From Erwinia_E haradaeae_G (GTDB lineage: Bacteria; Pseudomonadota; Gammaproteobacteria; Enterobacterales; Enterobacteriaceae), in NCBI RefSeq assembly GCF_900698955.1, contig NZ_LR217720.1:806001-870000 (forward strand): DNA of 64,000 nt, read 5' to 3'. Position numbers and translations under genes: made by a program. Shown here in pieces: positions 30,154 to 40,862 of this stretch; position 1 is the stretch's first letter; each line of letters begins with the position of its first letter. The notes beneath the pieces were generated by a model that did no database searches, was not told the DNA's origin, and saw only the letters and a program-made list of their open reading frames with translations.

Positions 30154-31662
30154 TTATGCGTCGGAACTGAACCAACATATATTGCGTGCAGCCATAATTA
30201 GCTCACCAGCCCGCAACTCATCGGTTAATCCATCAATATCTGACAGATCGTCCACACCCTGCTCGGCAAGATCTTCCAAATTACACACTCCTTTTTCTGC
30301 TAACTTAAAGGCTGTCGCCCTATCTAACCCGACTAAGTTTAATAAGTCCTCAGAAGGTTTCATGGCATTACAATCCTCAGTTTTAGAAAGCGCTAAGTTA
30401 GTTAATACTATTTTAGCTTTGTTGCGCAACTTTTCTGCTCTTTCTATATTGACACCATTAATAGCTAATATCTCATGGATAGGAACATACGCTAGCTCTT
30501 CTAAAGAAGAAAAACCCTCTTCTACCAAAAGAGTAGCAAAATCCTCATCAATATCGAGGTATTTAGTAAATGTATGAATAGCAGCATATAATTCCGCCTT
30601 ATTCTTAGCCTGCAAGTCCTCAATCTTCATAACATTGAGACCCCATCCACTTAGCTGAGAAGCAAGGCGTACATTTTGTCCATTACGACCGATAGCCTGA
30701 GCTAAATTACCAGCTTCTACAGCAATATCCATCGTATGACTATCTTCATCGACAATAATTGAAGAAACATCTGCAGGTGCCATAGCATTAATAACAAACT
30801 GTGCAGGATTATCATCCCAAAGTATAATGTCAATACGCTCACCACATAATTCACTAGACACCGCTTGAACGCGTGCCCCTCGCATGCCTACACAGGCACC
30901 GACTGGATCAATACGTTTATCGTTAGTTTTAACAGCAATCTTAGCTCGTGACCCAGGATCACGAACAGCTACTTTAATTTCTAATACCTCTTCAGCAATT
31001 TCTGGTACCTCAATACGAAACAGCTCAATAAGCATTTCAGGCCGAGAACGACTAACAAACAACTGTGCCCCCCTGGCCTCAGGGCGCACGGCATATAAAA
31101 CCCCTCGTATACGATCACCTACACGAAAATTTTCTCGAGGGAGCATATCTTCTCGTAGAACTACTGCTTCTGCCACCACGTTAGAATCATTATTTAAACG
31201 CACCTCAAGTGTGATATTATCCCGAGCCACTTTCTTAACTATGCTAGTAATAATTTTCCCTTCATATTCACGAAATTGAGCTATCATCATAGCACGCTCG
31301 GCTTCACGCACTTTCTGTACTATCACCTGTTTTGCAGTCTGCGTCGTAATACGATCAAAAGTGACAGATGCAACTTGATCTTCAACGAATTGACCTATAG
31401 ACACAGCGTCATTATCATATCGTGCTGCTTCTAATGTAATCTCATAGGTAGGCTGAGTCACATTTTCCACAATTAACCAACGACGAAATGTCTTACAGGC
31501 ACCACTTTTGCGATCAATGCTGACCCGTACATCAATTTCCTGTTCATGCTTTTTCTTTGTGGCCGTAGCCAGTGCGCTCTCTAGCGCTTCGAAAATCTTC
31601 TCACGTGGAAGCGATTTCTCATTTGAAACCGCTTCTACAACCGCTAAGATTTCTTTGTTCAT
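30154..31662 (-). CDS. nusA: Transcription termination/antitermination factor NusA
   Basis: RNA-polymerase-binding factor for pausing, termination and antitermination. It has 502 residues from the ATG aligned with E. coli MNKEILAVVEAVSNEK (495 aa). A TTG 15 bases upstream is read as leader. The N-terminal polymerase-binding domain (about 1-125), S1 domain (about 135-200), two KH domains (about 205-345, including VGMRGARVQAV and IGRNGQNVRLASQL) and two C-terminal acidic repeats are all present. An insertion of about six residues lies in the S1 domain. In E. coli rimP precedes nusA; here it is absent. Confidence 0.97.
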   Translation of the reverse strand: MNKEILAVVEAVSNEKSLPREKIFEALESALATATKKKHEQEIDVRVSIDRKSGACKTFRRWLIVENVTQPTYEITLEAARYDNDAVSIGQFVEDQVASVTFDRITTQTAKQVIVQKVREAERAMMIAQFREYEGKIITSIVKKVARDNITLEVRLNNDSNVVAEAVVLREDMLPRENFRVGDRIRGVLYAVRPEARGAQLFVSRSRPEMLIELFRIEVPEIAEEVLEIKVAVRDPGSRAKIAVKTNDKRIDPVGACVGMRGARVQAVSSELCGERIDIILWDDNPAQFVINAMAPADVSSIIVDEDSHTMDIAVEAGNLAQAIGRNGQNVRLASQLSGWGLNVMKIEDLQAKNKAELYAAIHTFTKYLDIDEDFATLLVEEGFSSLEELAYVPIHEILAINGVNIERAEKLRNKAKIVLTNLALSKTEDCNAMKPSEDLLNLVGLDRATAFKLAEKGVCNLEDLAEQGVDDLSDIDGLTDELRAGELIMAARNICWFSSDA

Positions 31663-32192
31663 GCTAGTACGCCTCAATCTGTACTTTTAAAAGTGGGAAA
31701 CCACGTTTTCTTTCTAGATGTTACTTAATGCGCATACTTTATCGTTACTCTTCATCAACACAATCGTCATATCGCCTGCAAGCAATTTACAAACCCCTTG
31801 CCGTTTTTTGGAATACGAGATTGTTATAAAAAATTTATCAGCTTTACAATCACAAACGTGTATCTAGTATTAGATACAAAATGGCAGACTAAAATCCATC
31901 AAAAACAAAAGATCTTGCAGGTGCCGATCATTACACATTCCTATAATGCACTTAATGTCTTTTTTTGTATTTTAAATAAAACCAGGATCTACAAGGCATT
32001 TATGTAAAAAGATCACACTCAAAAAATTTCAATCGTACAGTTATACTGCAGCATAGTGCAAAATATCAAACTACTACTTCTGAATGTAGCTATCAACTGT
32101 ATTCCATATACTTTTAAAGCAGACACATACATTCTGTAGATCGGAAGATATAAAAAAAGGGCTGCTAGCCCAATCATCCTTCTTTTGAATAA
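31663..32192. other. Gap in place of rimP
   Basis: In E. coli rimP lies between metY and nusA. No RimP-like frame is readable on the minus strand in this 530-base gap. It must hold the nusA promoter, since a terminator follows metY, but I cannot point to a convincing one. Confidence 0.5.
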
Positions 32193-32220
32193 CAAAAAAC
32201 CCCGAAATTTTTCGAGGTTT
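32193..32220 (-). terminator. Rho-independent terminator after leuU-metY
   Basis: Read on the minus strand, AAACCTCGAAA pairs with TTTCGGGGTTT (one U-G pair) around a two-base centre, followed by a run of T. It lies about 130 bases downstream of metY and should end the tRNA transcript before nusA. Confidence 0.85.
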
Positions 32221-32349
32221 ATTGCATATGAACGCTTATAACCCGTTAAAAGCAATCTTGCGCCACGTAAAAAATTCTGCCTTAACTACATGGTATGCGT
32301 TCTTTATGCAAAAAGCTATTCTTTAACAACTGCTTTTATGTATAGAGAG

Positions 32350-32426
<77 letters not shown>

Positions 32427-32486
32427 TTTTTATTATACGCATTACCTGTACATTTTAGCAAGCAAAAAGCAAGTAAAACTTTAACT

Positions 32487-32574
32487 TGGTACCGAGGACG
32501 GGACTTGAACCCGTAAGCCCATTGTGGGCACTACCACCTCAAGGTAGCGTGTCTACCAATTCCACCACCACGGC
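32487..32574 (-). tRNA. leuU: tRNA-Leu (GAG)
   Basis: An 88-nt class II tRNA with a long variable arm and encoded CCA. The anticodon loop TTGAGGT gives GAG. Position after secG matches E. coli leuU. The acceptor stem reads GCCGTGG against CCTCGGT, so bases 5 and 68 form a U-U mismatch where E. coli has A-U. The remaining stems are intact. It is probably co-transcribed with metY, 60 bases downstream. Confidence 0.97.
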
Positions 32575-32695
32575 AATTAAAAATACTACCTTCTTACATT
32601 TATGTTGCGTTACGGTAATAGCAAATATTTCTCTATTAAATGCAGTTCATAGTATAAAGATCAATATTAGGCAGACATCGCTTTTCTTATCAGAT

Positions 32696-33013
32696 CTAAG
32701 ACGGTATATGATGTGGAACACTTACTGCTGGCACATCCACTCTGTGTATTAAGTGATCCCCTGAACTTCCTTTTAAGCTTTTATGACTATTGAAGTTACC
32801 TAGAATTAAACTAAGAAAAAAAAACAAAATTGCTAATAGTGGAATTATCCGAAACGTAATAAAATTATTTACCCCGTGAGAGCCAAATAACGTGCCAGAA
32901 GCCCCAGAACTCAATGATGCCCCCATAATTGAGCCCTTTCCTTGCTGTAATAAAATAAGGCTAATTAAGATTATAGCAATACTTAAAAACACTATTAAAA
33001 TAGCAGTATACAT
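32696..33013 (-). CDS. secG: Protein translocase subunit SecG
   Basis: Auxiliary subunit of the SecYEG inner-membrane channel. It has 105 residues (E. coli 110) from the ATG that follows AGGGTAAGT and begins MYTAILIVFLSIAIIL. A longer in-frame reading upstream lacks homology. Two membrane segments lie at about 3-24 and 52-72, with LLQQGKGSIMGASLSSGASGTLFG between them (the conserved loop). The polar C-terminal tail is poorly conserved. It lies between glmM and leuU, as in E. coli. Confidence 0.94.
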   Translation of the reverse strand: MYTAILIVFLSIAIILISLILLQQGKGSIMGASLSSGASGTLFGSHGVNNFITFRIIPLLAILFFFLSLILGNFNSHKSLKGSSGDHLIHRVDVPAVSVPHHIPS

Positions 33014-33895
33014 ACTTACCCTATCAAATATCTCTAAATGGAGTTTATATTTCACATACGATACTTTACACACATCATACATTTGTATTATTTTTTCTTA
33101 CCGCTTACTTTAAATCACATTACATATATTAACAATCTCTTATTGTTACACCCTATAACTCATTTGACTTCGCCCTTATCGTCTGATAAAATATTGCTAT
33201 TAATTTTATAACAAATGTTACAAAACTGCAATTTTATTCTACTTTAACATCTACATTTTTGTTATAATATTAGATAATATCCTAACACTCATCAGACAAA
33301 TCAAGTCTTAATACATAGTCAAAAAATACACCACTATGCATATATACTCATCTGTACTTTGAATAACATAAATATTATCGTTAATTCATTGCTGCCTCAG
33401 ATACATTATATATATCATTGAATGATAAAAATGGGCATGACTTTTATTAAGCTTTACCAAAAATAAATACTAGATACCAATCTATACCAATACTCTTTAA
33501 TAAATTGAAGAGTTTAACTAGTTAAAAGGTTTTTGGTTTTATTCTCTAATCACTCCTAACTTAACTTATCGACATAAGTCTTAAATAAGAAAAAATCCAT
33601 ACGTGCTGCACCTTAAAGTAATACTCCGTAAATATTAATCAAAAATTCAAGCAGTATGCTACTAAAAAGTCTGTGTAAAAAATTCCGTTTATTAAGTATA
33701 AACACATTTAAGTGTAAATTATCATTTTAATGTAATAAATTTCCCATCAAAGCCATCAAGGGTGGCTATATAATATGATAACCTAGGTGGTAGAAAAATC
33801 CCAACGAACAAAATAGTATTCTTAATACTAAGCTATATAATCGATGAGACCACATCATACAGTCAAAAATTTAGCTACAATATACAACTGACCAC
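33014..33895. other. 880-bp spacer between glmM and secG
   Basis: In E. coli these genes are close. No gene, tRNA or strong terminator is seen here, only AT-rich DNA. It is presumably expanded or decayed spacer. Confidence 0.5.
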
Positions 33896-35245
33896 CTATG
33901 CACTCTCATTATTACACTCTTTTACTACATTCGCTAGATAGTGAGATAAGATACTAACCTTATTTTCATCTTCTCCCTCTACCATAATGCGTATTAGTGG
34001 TTCAGTTCCAGATTTGCGCAACAACACACGCCCTGTCCCATGTAACTCTTCTTTAGCTTCCGATATTACTTTTTTTACCCTAGAATCTTCTAAGGGATTC
34101 TTAGTACTAGTCAACTTAATATTCACTAATCTCTGTGGAAATAATATGATCTCTTTACATAAATCATGCAGGCTCTTACGCGCCAAAAGCATCGCAGTAA
34201 GTACCTGTAAACCAGCGATAATCCCGTCACCTGTAGTAGTTTTATCTAATAAAATGATATGCCCAGAATTTTCTGCTCCAATGCGCCACCCCTTTTTTTT
34301 CAACATCTCTAATACATAACGATCACCAACCATAGACCGTACAAAGGGAATACCCAAATTTGCCAACGCTAATTCTATTCCCTTGTTTGTCATAAAAGTG
34401 CCAACCACACCACCTCTCAGTAATTTCTGACGCCACTGTTCACGTGCAATGAGATATAAAATTTGATCTCCATCAACTTTGTGACCCATATGATCAACCA
34501 TGATAATACGATCGCCATCACCATCATAGGCTAAACCAACATCTGCATTTTCTGCTAACACTCTCTCCTGTAAGAGACGCAGATCAGTGGTACCACAATT
34601 TTTATTAATATTCATACCGTTGGGTTGAACGCCAATAGGAATTACCGTAGCACCTAATTCCTCGAGAACATTAGGCGCAATATGATAAGTCGCACCATGA
34701 GCACAATCAACTACAATTTTTAATGTATTCAGAGTGAGCTGACTAGGAAAGGTACCCTTACAAAATTCAATATATCGTCCCGCAGCGTCAACAATGCGAC
34801 TAGCACGCCCTAATGAAGCAGAGTCTACGCAAATTAATGCTTTTTCCATTGTGTCTTCAATCGCTTTTTCTACCTCATTATGTAACTTACTCCCCTCTGT
34901 TGAAAAAAACTTAATTCCATTATCATCAAAGGGGTTATGTGAAGCAGAAATGACAATTCCACCTTCAGCACGAAAAGTACGCGTGAGATATGCTACTGCC
35001 GGTGTTGGCATAGGTCCAGTCAATGCTGCAGATAAACCTGCTGCTGAAAGACCGGCTGCTAATGCAGACTCTAGCATGTAACCAGATATACGTGTATCTT
35101 TACCAATGATAATTTTCCTAGATCCATGTTGTGATAACACCCTCCCTGCAGCAAATCCTAACTTTAAAACAAAATCTGGAGTAATAAATGACTCACCTAC
35201 CTTTCCACGAATACCATCTGTACCAAAATATTTACACATGCTCAT
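33896..35245 (-). CDS. glmM: Phosphoglucosamine mutase
   Basis: Interconverts glucosamine-6-phosphate and glucosamine-1-phosphate, on the way to UDP-GlcNAc for peptidoglycan and lipopolysaccharide. It has 449 residues (E. coli 445). The phosphorylated Ser102 is in ISASHNP, the metal loop is DGDGDR, the sugar-binding motif is GAENSGHI, and the phosphate-binding RKSGTEPLIR loop is near the C-terminus. The start overlaps the end of folP by 14 bases, so the two are translationally linked, in the E. coli order ftsH-folP-glmM. Confidence 0.98.
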   Translation of the reverse strand: MSMCKYFGTDGIRGKVGESFITPDFVLKLGFAAGRVLSQHGSRKIIIGKDTRISGYMLESALAAGLSAAGLSAALTGPMPTPAVAYLTRTFRAEGGIVISASHNPFDDNGIKFFSTEGSKLHNEVEKAIEDTMEKALICVDSASLGRASRIVDAAGRYIEFCKGTFPSQLTLNTLKIVVDCAHGATYHIAPNVLEELGATVIPIGVQPNGMNINKNCGTTDLRLLQERVLAENADVGLAYDGDGDRIIMVDHMGHKVDGDQILYLIAREQWRQKLLRGGVVGTFMTNKGIELALANLGIPFVRSMVGDRYVLEMLKKKGWRIGAENSGHIILLDKTTTGDGIIAGLQVLTAMLLARKSLHDLCKEIILFPQRLVNIKLTSTKNPLEDSRVKKVISEAKEELHGTGRVLLRKSGTEPLIRIMVEGEDENKVSILSHYLANVVKECNNESA

Positions 35246-36089
35246 GATGCTCTCTACACTCCCTTGCGGATTTTACCTCCGCAACAATGCGTAGTGCTTC
35301 TACGGTTTCTCTCACATCATGTACGCGTAGAATATGAGCACCCTGTATCGCAGCAATTACAGCGCACGAGAGGCTACCCAATAAGCACTGAGAGGCCTTT
35401 AAATTCAGTAGTTGACCAATCATTCTTTTACGAGATAAACCAACCAATAATGGCAATCTAAAATAATGTAAATCTGCTAGATATGCTAGCAATTGATAAT
35501 TATGAGAAAGATTTTTACCAAAACCAAAACCTGGATCCAACAATAATTGTGATTTTTTTATCCCATAGCTTTTACAATATGCGATGCGCTGAACAAAAAA
35601 AGTTTTTACGTCGCATAAGACATCCTGATAATAAGGTAAATCTTGCATATTATTAGGTTCACCTTGCATATGAGTAAGACAAATAGGTAAATCTAATGTG
35701 GCGGCCATACTTAATGCACCAGGTATCTGCAAAGAACGTATATCGTTAATCATATGCACACCCGCACAAGCAGCTTCTTGCATAATCTTAGGTTGAGATG
35801 TATTCACCGAGACCCACACATTAAAGCGTGTCACAATAGACTCAATGATTGGTATTACCCTTTCTAACTCTTGTTCGAGGCTAACTGCCTTGGCATACGG
35901 ACGACTGGATTCACCCCCCACATCAATTATTGTTGCACCGGAATGAATCATCTCCTGTACATGATTCAATGCTTGAGTATGCCTGTTATATTTACCACCA
36001 TCAAAAAATGAATCTGGAGTAATATTTAAAATACCCATGACATGAGAGCGTGATAAGTCAAGAACTAAGTCTCTAGCGTATAATTTCAC
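35232..36089 (-). CDS. folP: Dihydropteroate synthase
   Basis: Condenses p-aminobenzoate with the pterin pyrophosphate in folate synthesis. It has 285 residues (E. coli 282) from the GTG at 36089, which aligns with E. coli MKLFAQ and sits nine bases after AGAGG; a GTG six bases upstream is the alternative. Both family signatures are intact: MGILNITPDSFFDGGKY and GATIIDVGGESSRP. LLDPGFGFGKNLSHNY and LVGLSRKRMIGQ form the rest of the pterin site. It overlaps glmM. Confidence 0.97.
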   Translation of the reverse strand: MKLYARDLVLDLSRSHVMGILNITPDSFFDGGKYNRHTQALNHVQEMIHSGATIIDVGGESSRPYAKAVSLEQELERVIPIIESIVTRFNVWVSVNTSQPKIMQEAACAGVHMINDIRSLQIPGALSMAATLDLPICLTHMQGEPNNMQDLPYYQDVLCDVKTFFVQRIAYCKSYGIKKSQLLLDPGFGFGKNLSHNYQLLAYLADLHYFRLPLLVGLSRKRMIGQLLNLKASQCLLGSLSCAVIAAIQGAHILRVHDVRETVEALRIVAEVKSARECREHHEHV

Positions 36090-36235
36090 AATCACTCACC
36101 TCTCTGGGCTATATCATGATACATCACAATCATTACCGTTCAAGTACAGAGGCGAACTCATGGTCAATATAAATAAAGTATAGTGAGTTACCACATACTA
36201 AAAGGATATGGTCCTGAATCAATGCATGTAAATAT

Positions 36236-38125
36236 CTATTCTTCATCAACCATAGGTGAATCTTTGAGCGTAGTATCACTATTAGGAATGTTATCCCTAC
36301 CATTACGGTCCACCCATTCTTCTGGAGGACGTACTATACGTCGTGACATTAAATCATCAATCTGCTTGGCATCAATTGTTTCGTATTTTATTAATGCCTC
36401 TTTCATTGCATGCAGGATATCAATGTTCTGATGCAAAAGCATCTGTGCTCGTTGATAATTAATCTCAACCAAATATTTTACTTCCTGATCAATAATACGT
36501 GACGTTTCATCAGACATATGCGTAGTTTTCGAAAAAGAACGACCCAGGAATATCTCACCTTCCTCCTCAACATATAAAAGCGGTCCCAGCTTTTCTGAAA
36601 AACCCCACTGTGTCACCATATTACGAGCAATAGACGTAGCTACCTTAATATCATTAGAGGCACCAGTGGAAACATTTTTAACACCATAGATGATTTCTTC
36701 CGCAAGACGACCACCGTATAAAGTAGAGATTTGACTTTCTAATTTTTGTCGACTGGAGCTAATCGCGTCACCTTCAGGTAAAAAGAAAGTCACACCTAAG
36801 GCACGCCCACGCGGAATAATTGTCACCTTATGAACAGGATCATGCTCCGGCACTAAACGACCAACAATTGCGTGTCCGGCTTCATGATATGCAGTAGCCT
36901 CCTTCTGCTTTTCAGTCATCACCATAGATCGTCGCTCTGCACCCATCATAATTTTGTCTTTAGCTTTTTCAAATTCTCCCATCGAAACTATTGTTTTATT
37001 ATGACGTGCAGCGAAGAGCGCTGCTTCATTTACTAAATTAGCTAAATCCGCACCAGAAAACCCTGGTGTTCCTCTGGCAATAATCGTCGTATCAATATCA
37101 GGTGATAATGGAACACAACGCATGTGAACTTTGAGGATTTGTTCACGGCCGCGTACATCTGGCAATCCAACTACCACTTGACGATCAAAGCGACCTGGAC
37201 GTAGTAAAGCAGGGTCGAGTACATCAGGGCGATTTGTGGCAGCGATTACAATAATACCTTCTTTGCCTTCAAACCCATCCATTTCCACAAGCATCTGGTT
37301 GAGTGTCTGCTCGCGTTCATCATGACCCCCGCCCAATCCAGCTCCTCGTTGTCGACCCACTGCATCAATTTCATCGATAAAAATAATACATGGCGAAGCT
37401 TTTTTAGCTTGCTCAAACATATCCCTAACGCGAGAAGCACCTACCCCGACAAACATTTCTACAAAATCAGAACCAGAAATGGTAAAAAATGGCACTTTCG
37501 CTTCACCAGCAATTGCCTTGGCTAATAAAGTTTTCCCAGTACCTGGAGGGCCAACCATCAGTAAACCTTTTGGGATTTTACCACCAAGTTTTTGAAACCT
37601 GCTAGGTTCACGGAGGTACTCTACTAACTCACTAACTTCTTCTTTTGCTTCATCGCATCCAGCAATATCAGAAAATGTAGTTTTTATTTGATCTTCTACT
37701 AACATACGGGCCTTGCTTCTTCCAAAAGACATGGCACCCCTACCACCACCGATCTGTATCTGACGCATGAAGAAAATCCAAACTCCAATCAGTAGTAGCA
37801 TGGGAAACCATGAGATCAATATTGATACTAATAGACTAGGTTCATCTGGTGGTTCTCCAGTCACCCTAACATTTTTGGTTAAAAGATTATCCAATAATCT
37901 AGGGTCATTTATGGGAATATACGTTGTGTACCTATAACTATTTCTTCTAATTACATTAATTTCACGCCCATTAATACGCACCTCGCGAATTTTATCCTGA
38001 TTTACTTCCGACAAAAATGTGGAATAATCAACTCTGTGGCCACTTGACTCACTAGGTCCAAAGCTCTGGAATATAGACATTAGTACAACTGCAATAACTA
38101 ACCAGAGAATTAGGTTTTTTGCCAT
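36236..38125 (-). CDS. ftsH: ATP-dependent zinc metalloprotease FtsH
   Basis: Membrane-anchored AAA+ protease degrading misfolded membrane proteins and regulatory targets such as LpxC in E. coli. It has 629 residues from the ATG giving MAKNLILWLVIAVVLMS (E. coli 644). A TTG nine bases upstream is the alternative. Two membrane segments lie at about 5-22 and 96-120 around a periplasmic domain. The Walker A is GPPGTGKT (192-199), Walker B FIDEID, the second region of homology ATNRPDVLDPALLRPGRFDR, and the zinc site HEAGH at about 414-418. The C-terminal tail is shortened by about 15 residues. Confidence 0.98.
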   Translation of the reverse strand: MAKNLILWLVIAVVLMSIFQSFGPSESSGHRVDYSTFLSEVNQDKIREVRINGREINVIRRNSYRYTTYIPINDPRLLDNLLTKNVRVTGEPPDEPSLLVSILISWFPMLLLIGVWIFFMRQIQIGGGRGAMSFGRSKARMLVEDQIKTTFSDIAGCDEAKEEVSELVEYLREPSRFQKLGGKIPKGLLMVGPPGTGKTLLAKAIAGEAKVPFFTISGSDFVEMFVGVGASRVRDMFEQAKKASPCIIFIDEIDAVGRQRGAGLGGGHDEREQTLNQMLVEMDGFEGKEGIIVIAATNRPDVLDPALLRPGRFDRQVVVGLPDVRGREQILKVHMRCVPLSPDIDTTIIARGTPGFSGADLANLVNEAALFAARHNKTIVSMGEFEKAKDKIMMGAERRSMVMTEKQKEATAYHEAGHAIVGRLVPEHDPVHKVTIIPRGRALGVTFFLPEGDAISSSRQKLESQISTLYGGRLAEEIIYGVKNVSTGASNDIKVATSIARNMVTQWGFSEKLGPLLYVEEEGEIFLGRSFSKTTHMSDETSRIIDQEVKYLVEINYQRAQMLLHQNIDILHAMKEALIKYETIDAKQIDDLMSRRIVRPPEEWVDRNGRDNIPNSDTTLKDSPMVDEE

Positions 38126-38249
38126 ATCACTCAAGTGCTTAACCTCATATTACAACAGTATTAACGAATAGCATTAAGGTACTAACTGCCACGATATATC
38201 CTTCATATGTGAAACACCGCAGTACTTACGGCTGATCCCATTATTCTGG

Positions 38250-38879
38250 TTATAGTTTTCGACCTGTAGCTACAATATACACTTCACGTGAACGAGAGCG
38301 CGAAGAATCTGGTTTACGAATCTTTATCATCGTAAATTGAACTCGAATTTTGCGTAGATATTCCTCAAAACCCTCTCCATGAAACACTTTAACTAAAAAG
38401 TGCCCGCCAGGTTCTAAGACTCTGCAACACATCTCCAATGCAAGTTCACACAAGTGCATAGATTGTCGCATGTCCACTACAGAATTACCTGTGATATTAG
38501 GAGACATATCAGACATTACAACCTGTACTTTATGACCCCCTATGCATTCTAGTATCTTTTGTATAACCGATTCCTCACGAAAATCACCCTGCAAAAAATC
38601 TACACCAAAAATAGGCTTCATAAATAACCTATCGCAAGCAATAATATGACTGGTAGAGCCTATTTTCATAGCCATATATTGTGACCAACCCCCCGGCGCT
38701 GCTCCTAAATCAATAACAGTTATCCCATGTTTCAGTAGGTTATCGCTTTTTTGTATTTCATCTAGCTTAAACCAAGAGCGTGATCGAAAACCTTTTTGTC
38801 GTGCTTGGCGTACATATTGATCCTCATAATGTTCCTTGAGCCATCGTCTAGAGCTAGAAAAACGCTTTTTGCTAGTCAT
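38250..38879 (-). CDS. rlmE: 23S rRNA 2'-O-methyltransferase RlmE (FtsJ/RrmJ)
   Basis: Methylates the 2'-OH of U2552 in 23S rRNA and is needed for normal 50S assembly. It has 209 aa, as in E. coli. The catalytic tetrad K38 (RSWFKLDE), D83, D124 (VVMSDMSPN) and K164 (FLVKVFHGEG) and the SAM motif VIDLGAAPGGWSQ are present. It lies 124 bases upstream of ftsH, the conserved arrangement. The adjacent yhbY gene of E. coli is missing. Confidence 0.97.
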   Translation of the reverse strand: MTSKKRFSSSRRWLKEHYEDQYVRQARQKGFRSRSWFKLDEIQKSDNLLKHGITVIDLGAAPGGWSQYMAMKIGSTSHIIACDRLFMKPIFGVDFLQGDFREESVIQKILECIGGHKVQVVMSDMSPNITGNSVVDMRQSMHLCELALEMCCRVLEPGGHFLVKVFHGEGFEEYLRKIRVQFTMIKIRKPDSSRSRSREVYIVATGRKL

Positions 38880-39755
38880 ACGATTTTCCAGTTATTATTC
38901 AGTGTAACGTAAATATTAACTAATTATAAAACAAACACTACAGATCAATATCATTATATATACCCCACATCAGTATTGATTATGAACACTTATGCCATTA
39001 ATAATCAATATTCATATTATAATACATGCATAATATTCTGCCTGTATGTAAAATCGAGTAATCTAAACTCCTAATCGCTCGCATCACCTCTTTATTTTGA
39101 GTGTCTACTTCCATGAAAGTATGTTCCATAAAAGAGAGGCTCAGAAGAATGATAAAGATGAGTATGTCATATGTGCATTAAAGAAACTGAAAGTCAGCAT
39201 TAAACTGCTAGCAGTATCAAGCCATCATATTCCGGACGAGTATTGGTCAATAAAGACCACATCTCACACGCCTATATTTCACATATCTAATCGCGTTCCA
39301 TCTTCTTAAAATGAAAAAGTACACTCTCTCCCATTAAAATTAGTGATTTACATACACACTGCATCCAAAAAATTATTTCTATAAAGCTATGGCGCATCCA
39401 ATATGCATTACAGATGCAGTTAGTGTTAAAGCTGCAGCTTTTATACTACTCACACAGAATGTTTTTAGATGCTTTTGTTATCTCATGACCCTTCCGATTT
39501 TCACCTGTCTAACATATATCAGTATGTGTGCAGATAAATGAGTTCAAGAATAAAAATTAATGTACGTGCATAAGGTGTCGAAAGGCGTCATCATAATACA
39601 TCTGAGTGTACCAATATGAACAGTGATCATATTTATACGTATGTATTATTCTCTATTGAAAAATTAACCCCTCCAATATATGCATGAATAAAACTCGTAT
39701 ATATGATTAATATTGCTCAGACAGTCATCAAACACAACCAAATTAATCACATCTA
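38880..39755. other. Gap between greA and rlmE
   Basis: E. coli has yhbY here. I see no YhbY-like frame on either strand. A 70-codon plus-strand reading frame exists but shows no recognisable features. Confidence 0.5.
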
Positions 39756-40238
39756 TCAGATATATTCCACTTTTATAATTTTATATTCAACATTACCCCC
39801 AGGCGTTTGTATAACAGTTAAAGCATTAGCGGTTTTTCCTATTAATCCACGAGCCATAGGAGAATTAATAGAAATCAAATTATGTTTAAAATTTGCCTCA
39901 TCGTCCCCAACAATACAATATGTAAATTTCTCATTCGTTTCTATACTGCGCACAGTGACAGTAGATCCAAAAACGGCTCGTCCATTAGCGTTGCTAGATA
40001 TTTTAGTGACATCAATTACTTGCGCATGTGATAACTTAGATTCTAATTCCTTAATACGACCTTCGCAAAAACTTTGCTCTTCACGGGCAGCATGGTATTC
40101 TGCATTTTCTTTTAAATCTCCATGTTCACGTGCATTAGCAATGGCAGAGATCATCATAGGTCGTTTAATAGTTTTAAGCTCTTCTAGTTCTTTGCGTAGT
40201 TTTTCAGCACCCTTTAACGTCATCGGAATCTGATGCAT
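39756..40238 (-). CDS. greA: Transcription elongation factor GreA
   Basis: Rescues backtracked RNA polymerase by stimulating transcript cleavage. It has 160 residues (E. coli 158) from the ATG giving MHQIPMTLKGAEKLRKEL, seven bases after GAGG; the ATG six bases upstream overlaps that site. The N-terminal coiled coil (about 10-75) carries the acidic tip in EAREHGDLKENAEYH-like form (ANAREHGDLKENAEYHAAR). The C-terminal FKBP-like domain keeps NLISINSPMARGLIGK and TPGGNVEYKI. It begins the long greA-to-deaD block. Confidence 0.97.
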   Translation of the reverse strand: MHQIPMTLKGAEKLRKELEELKTIKRPMMISAIANAREHGDLKENAEYHAAREEQSFCEGRIKELESKLSHAQVIDVTKISSNANGRAVFGSTVTVRSIETNEKFTYCIVGDDEANFKHNLISINSPMARGLIGKTANALTVIQTPGGNVEYKIIKVEYI

Positions 40239-40862
40239 CTTCATACCTCACAGAATCGGTCCTCTTTCTATCTATCTCATTACGTTACATTCTTAATACC
40301 ACTGTACAAAAATTCCGCATGCTTTCTCAAGTATTTTTAAAGTACAAATACCCTTCTTGTCTATAAAAAAGTATCTAAGATACAATGAATATTCACACGC
40401 TATCCATTATGACACCCTACAATAATCTACAATGTCATGCATGCTATACTTTTACTGTACATGCCTCTAACGTACAAATTACCGATAATTCATCATACGA
40501 TCATCGCATAATTTTTCATGAGATCGATCACTAAAATAATCTTGAAATATCGGCCCTTTACGTGAAAACGCGTGTGTATACGATATGAATCATTTAATGC
40601 TTTCAGATTTAAAACATGCAACAAAAGAGATGTGCATGGACCAATAATCATGTGAATTTTATTGTCAAGAGATATTCCTTACTATATAAGAACCACACAC
40701 GAAAGGATCACATATCCATTTATGCATTACTAATCTTGACACCTTATTACTACTATGATCGCTAATAGAATGAACGTCAATAACGTTCACTGTTCTAATG
40801 ACACCTCAATGCACATTACTGAGTAATATCAGTAGTCTACATCTATCTAACTAATTCACTAT
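40239..40862. other. Spacer between mnmE and greA
   Basis: About 620 bases with no gene seen. It marks a break in ancestral gene order, because mnmE and greA are far apart in E. coli. No tRNA or repeat marks the junction. Confidence 0.5.
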
